Below are positions 5,931 through 6,022 of a stretch of DNA of 6,022 nt, in pieces. Origin of the DNA: DATFJZ01 sp046482845 (GTDB taxonomy: Bacteria > Desulfobacterota > Desulfobacteria > Desulfobacterales > Desulfobacteraceae). The stretch lies in NCBI GenBank assembly GCA_046482845.1, contig JAWOEJ010000341.1:1-6022 (forward strand). Reading direction: 5' to 3'. Within the stretch, counting starts at the first letter, position 1. Every line of letters starts with the position of its first letter. The notes under the pieces were generated by a model. That model did no database searches, had not been told where the DNA came from, and saw only the letters and a program-made list of their open reading frames with translations. Made by a program: the position numbers and the translations under genes.

Positions 5931-6022
5931 TCATAAAATCAGCATAAGAAAACATTTCCTTCACAATATCCTTAACACTCTTATTCTCATAACCTTTCTC
6001 GCGCGTTTTAATAAAGTAAGCA
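5884..6022 (-). CDS. Unidentified AT-rich partial ORF running into the rlmB remnant
   Basis: From the right edge (first full codon 6019-6021) a frame stays open for 45 residues to TGA at 5884-5886. It begins AYFIKTREKGYENK and continues SVKDIVKEMFSYADFMTITK. Its last 10-14 codons are simply the rlmB remnant read in another frame, so the genuine protein probably ended or was cut near 5920-5935. I do not recognise the family. The lysine-rich charged sequence and low GC (35 of 112 bases over 5911-6022) differ from all other genes here and suggest acquired DNA, such as the end of an insertion element or other accessory gene. No terminal inverted repeat can be tested because only one end is visible. 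Confidence 0.4.
   Translation of the reverse strand, partial: AYFIKTREKGYENKSVKDIVKEMFSYADFMTITKIQENGVLGSRP

Noticed and set aside
5900..5935. Simple frameshift in an otherwise intact rlmB
   Set aside because: In RlmB proteins about 13 residues separate the VTN-like strand from GFWV; here only about 5 residues separate a vaguely similar ITK from that point, and residues further upstream do not resemble RlmB in any frame.

Overview
The window reads as chromosomal DNA from an anaerobic bacterium, most plausibly a Desulfobacterota (Desulfobacteraceae-like) organism. This rests on gene repertoire only: a molybdopterin formate-dehydrogenase-type subunit, an Icd-family isocitrate dehydrogenase, a universal stress protein beside a BCCT transporter, and an unusual eukaryotic-type HisA. 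There is no rRNA or marker gene here, so the placement is an inference of modest confidence.

Layout. At the left edge (1-152, plus strand) is the last 49 residues of a molybdopterin oxidoreductase. A 225-bp convergent intergenic gap (153-377) follows. It holds a striking inverted repeat with perfect 19-bp arms (227-245 and 298-316), an imperfect inner stem, and a third copy of its 10-bp core at 341-350, so two mutually exclusive hairpins are possible. Everything from 378 to the right edge is on the minus strand. In transcription order (right to left) it holds an unidentified AT-rich partial ORF (5884-6022), a 5'-truncated rlmB/SpoU methyltransferase remnant (5670-5930), isocitrate dehydrogenase icd (4408-5637), a ComF-family protein (3566-4462), a two-domain universal stress protein (2693-3532), a BCCT transporter (1191-2681) and a eukaryotic-type hisA (378-1169).

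The minus-strand genes are tightly packed: gaps of 32, -55 (overlap), 33, 11 and 21 nt. No obvious terminator or promoter separates them, so they could be one transcript despite mixed functions. The clearest functional pair is the stress protein followed 11 nt later by the BCCT transporter, which suggests regulated uptake of a compatible solute such as glycine betaine. The isocitrate dehydrogenase has NAD-type rather than NADP-type residues at the classical cofactor-discriminating positions. The HisA is of the HIS6/plant type and stands apart from any other histidine gene.

The right edge is the most disrupted part. The rlmB coding frame loses its N-terminal two-thirds at an abrupt change into 31 % GC sequence carrying an unrelated reading frame. 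I see no CRISPR array, tRNA, rRNA or complete mobile element, and no clear sign of a wholly new defence or biosynthetic system. The items most worth following up are the repeat, the rlmB junction, the HisA type, the IDH cofactor residues and the Usp-BCCT pair.
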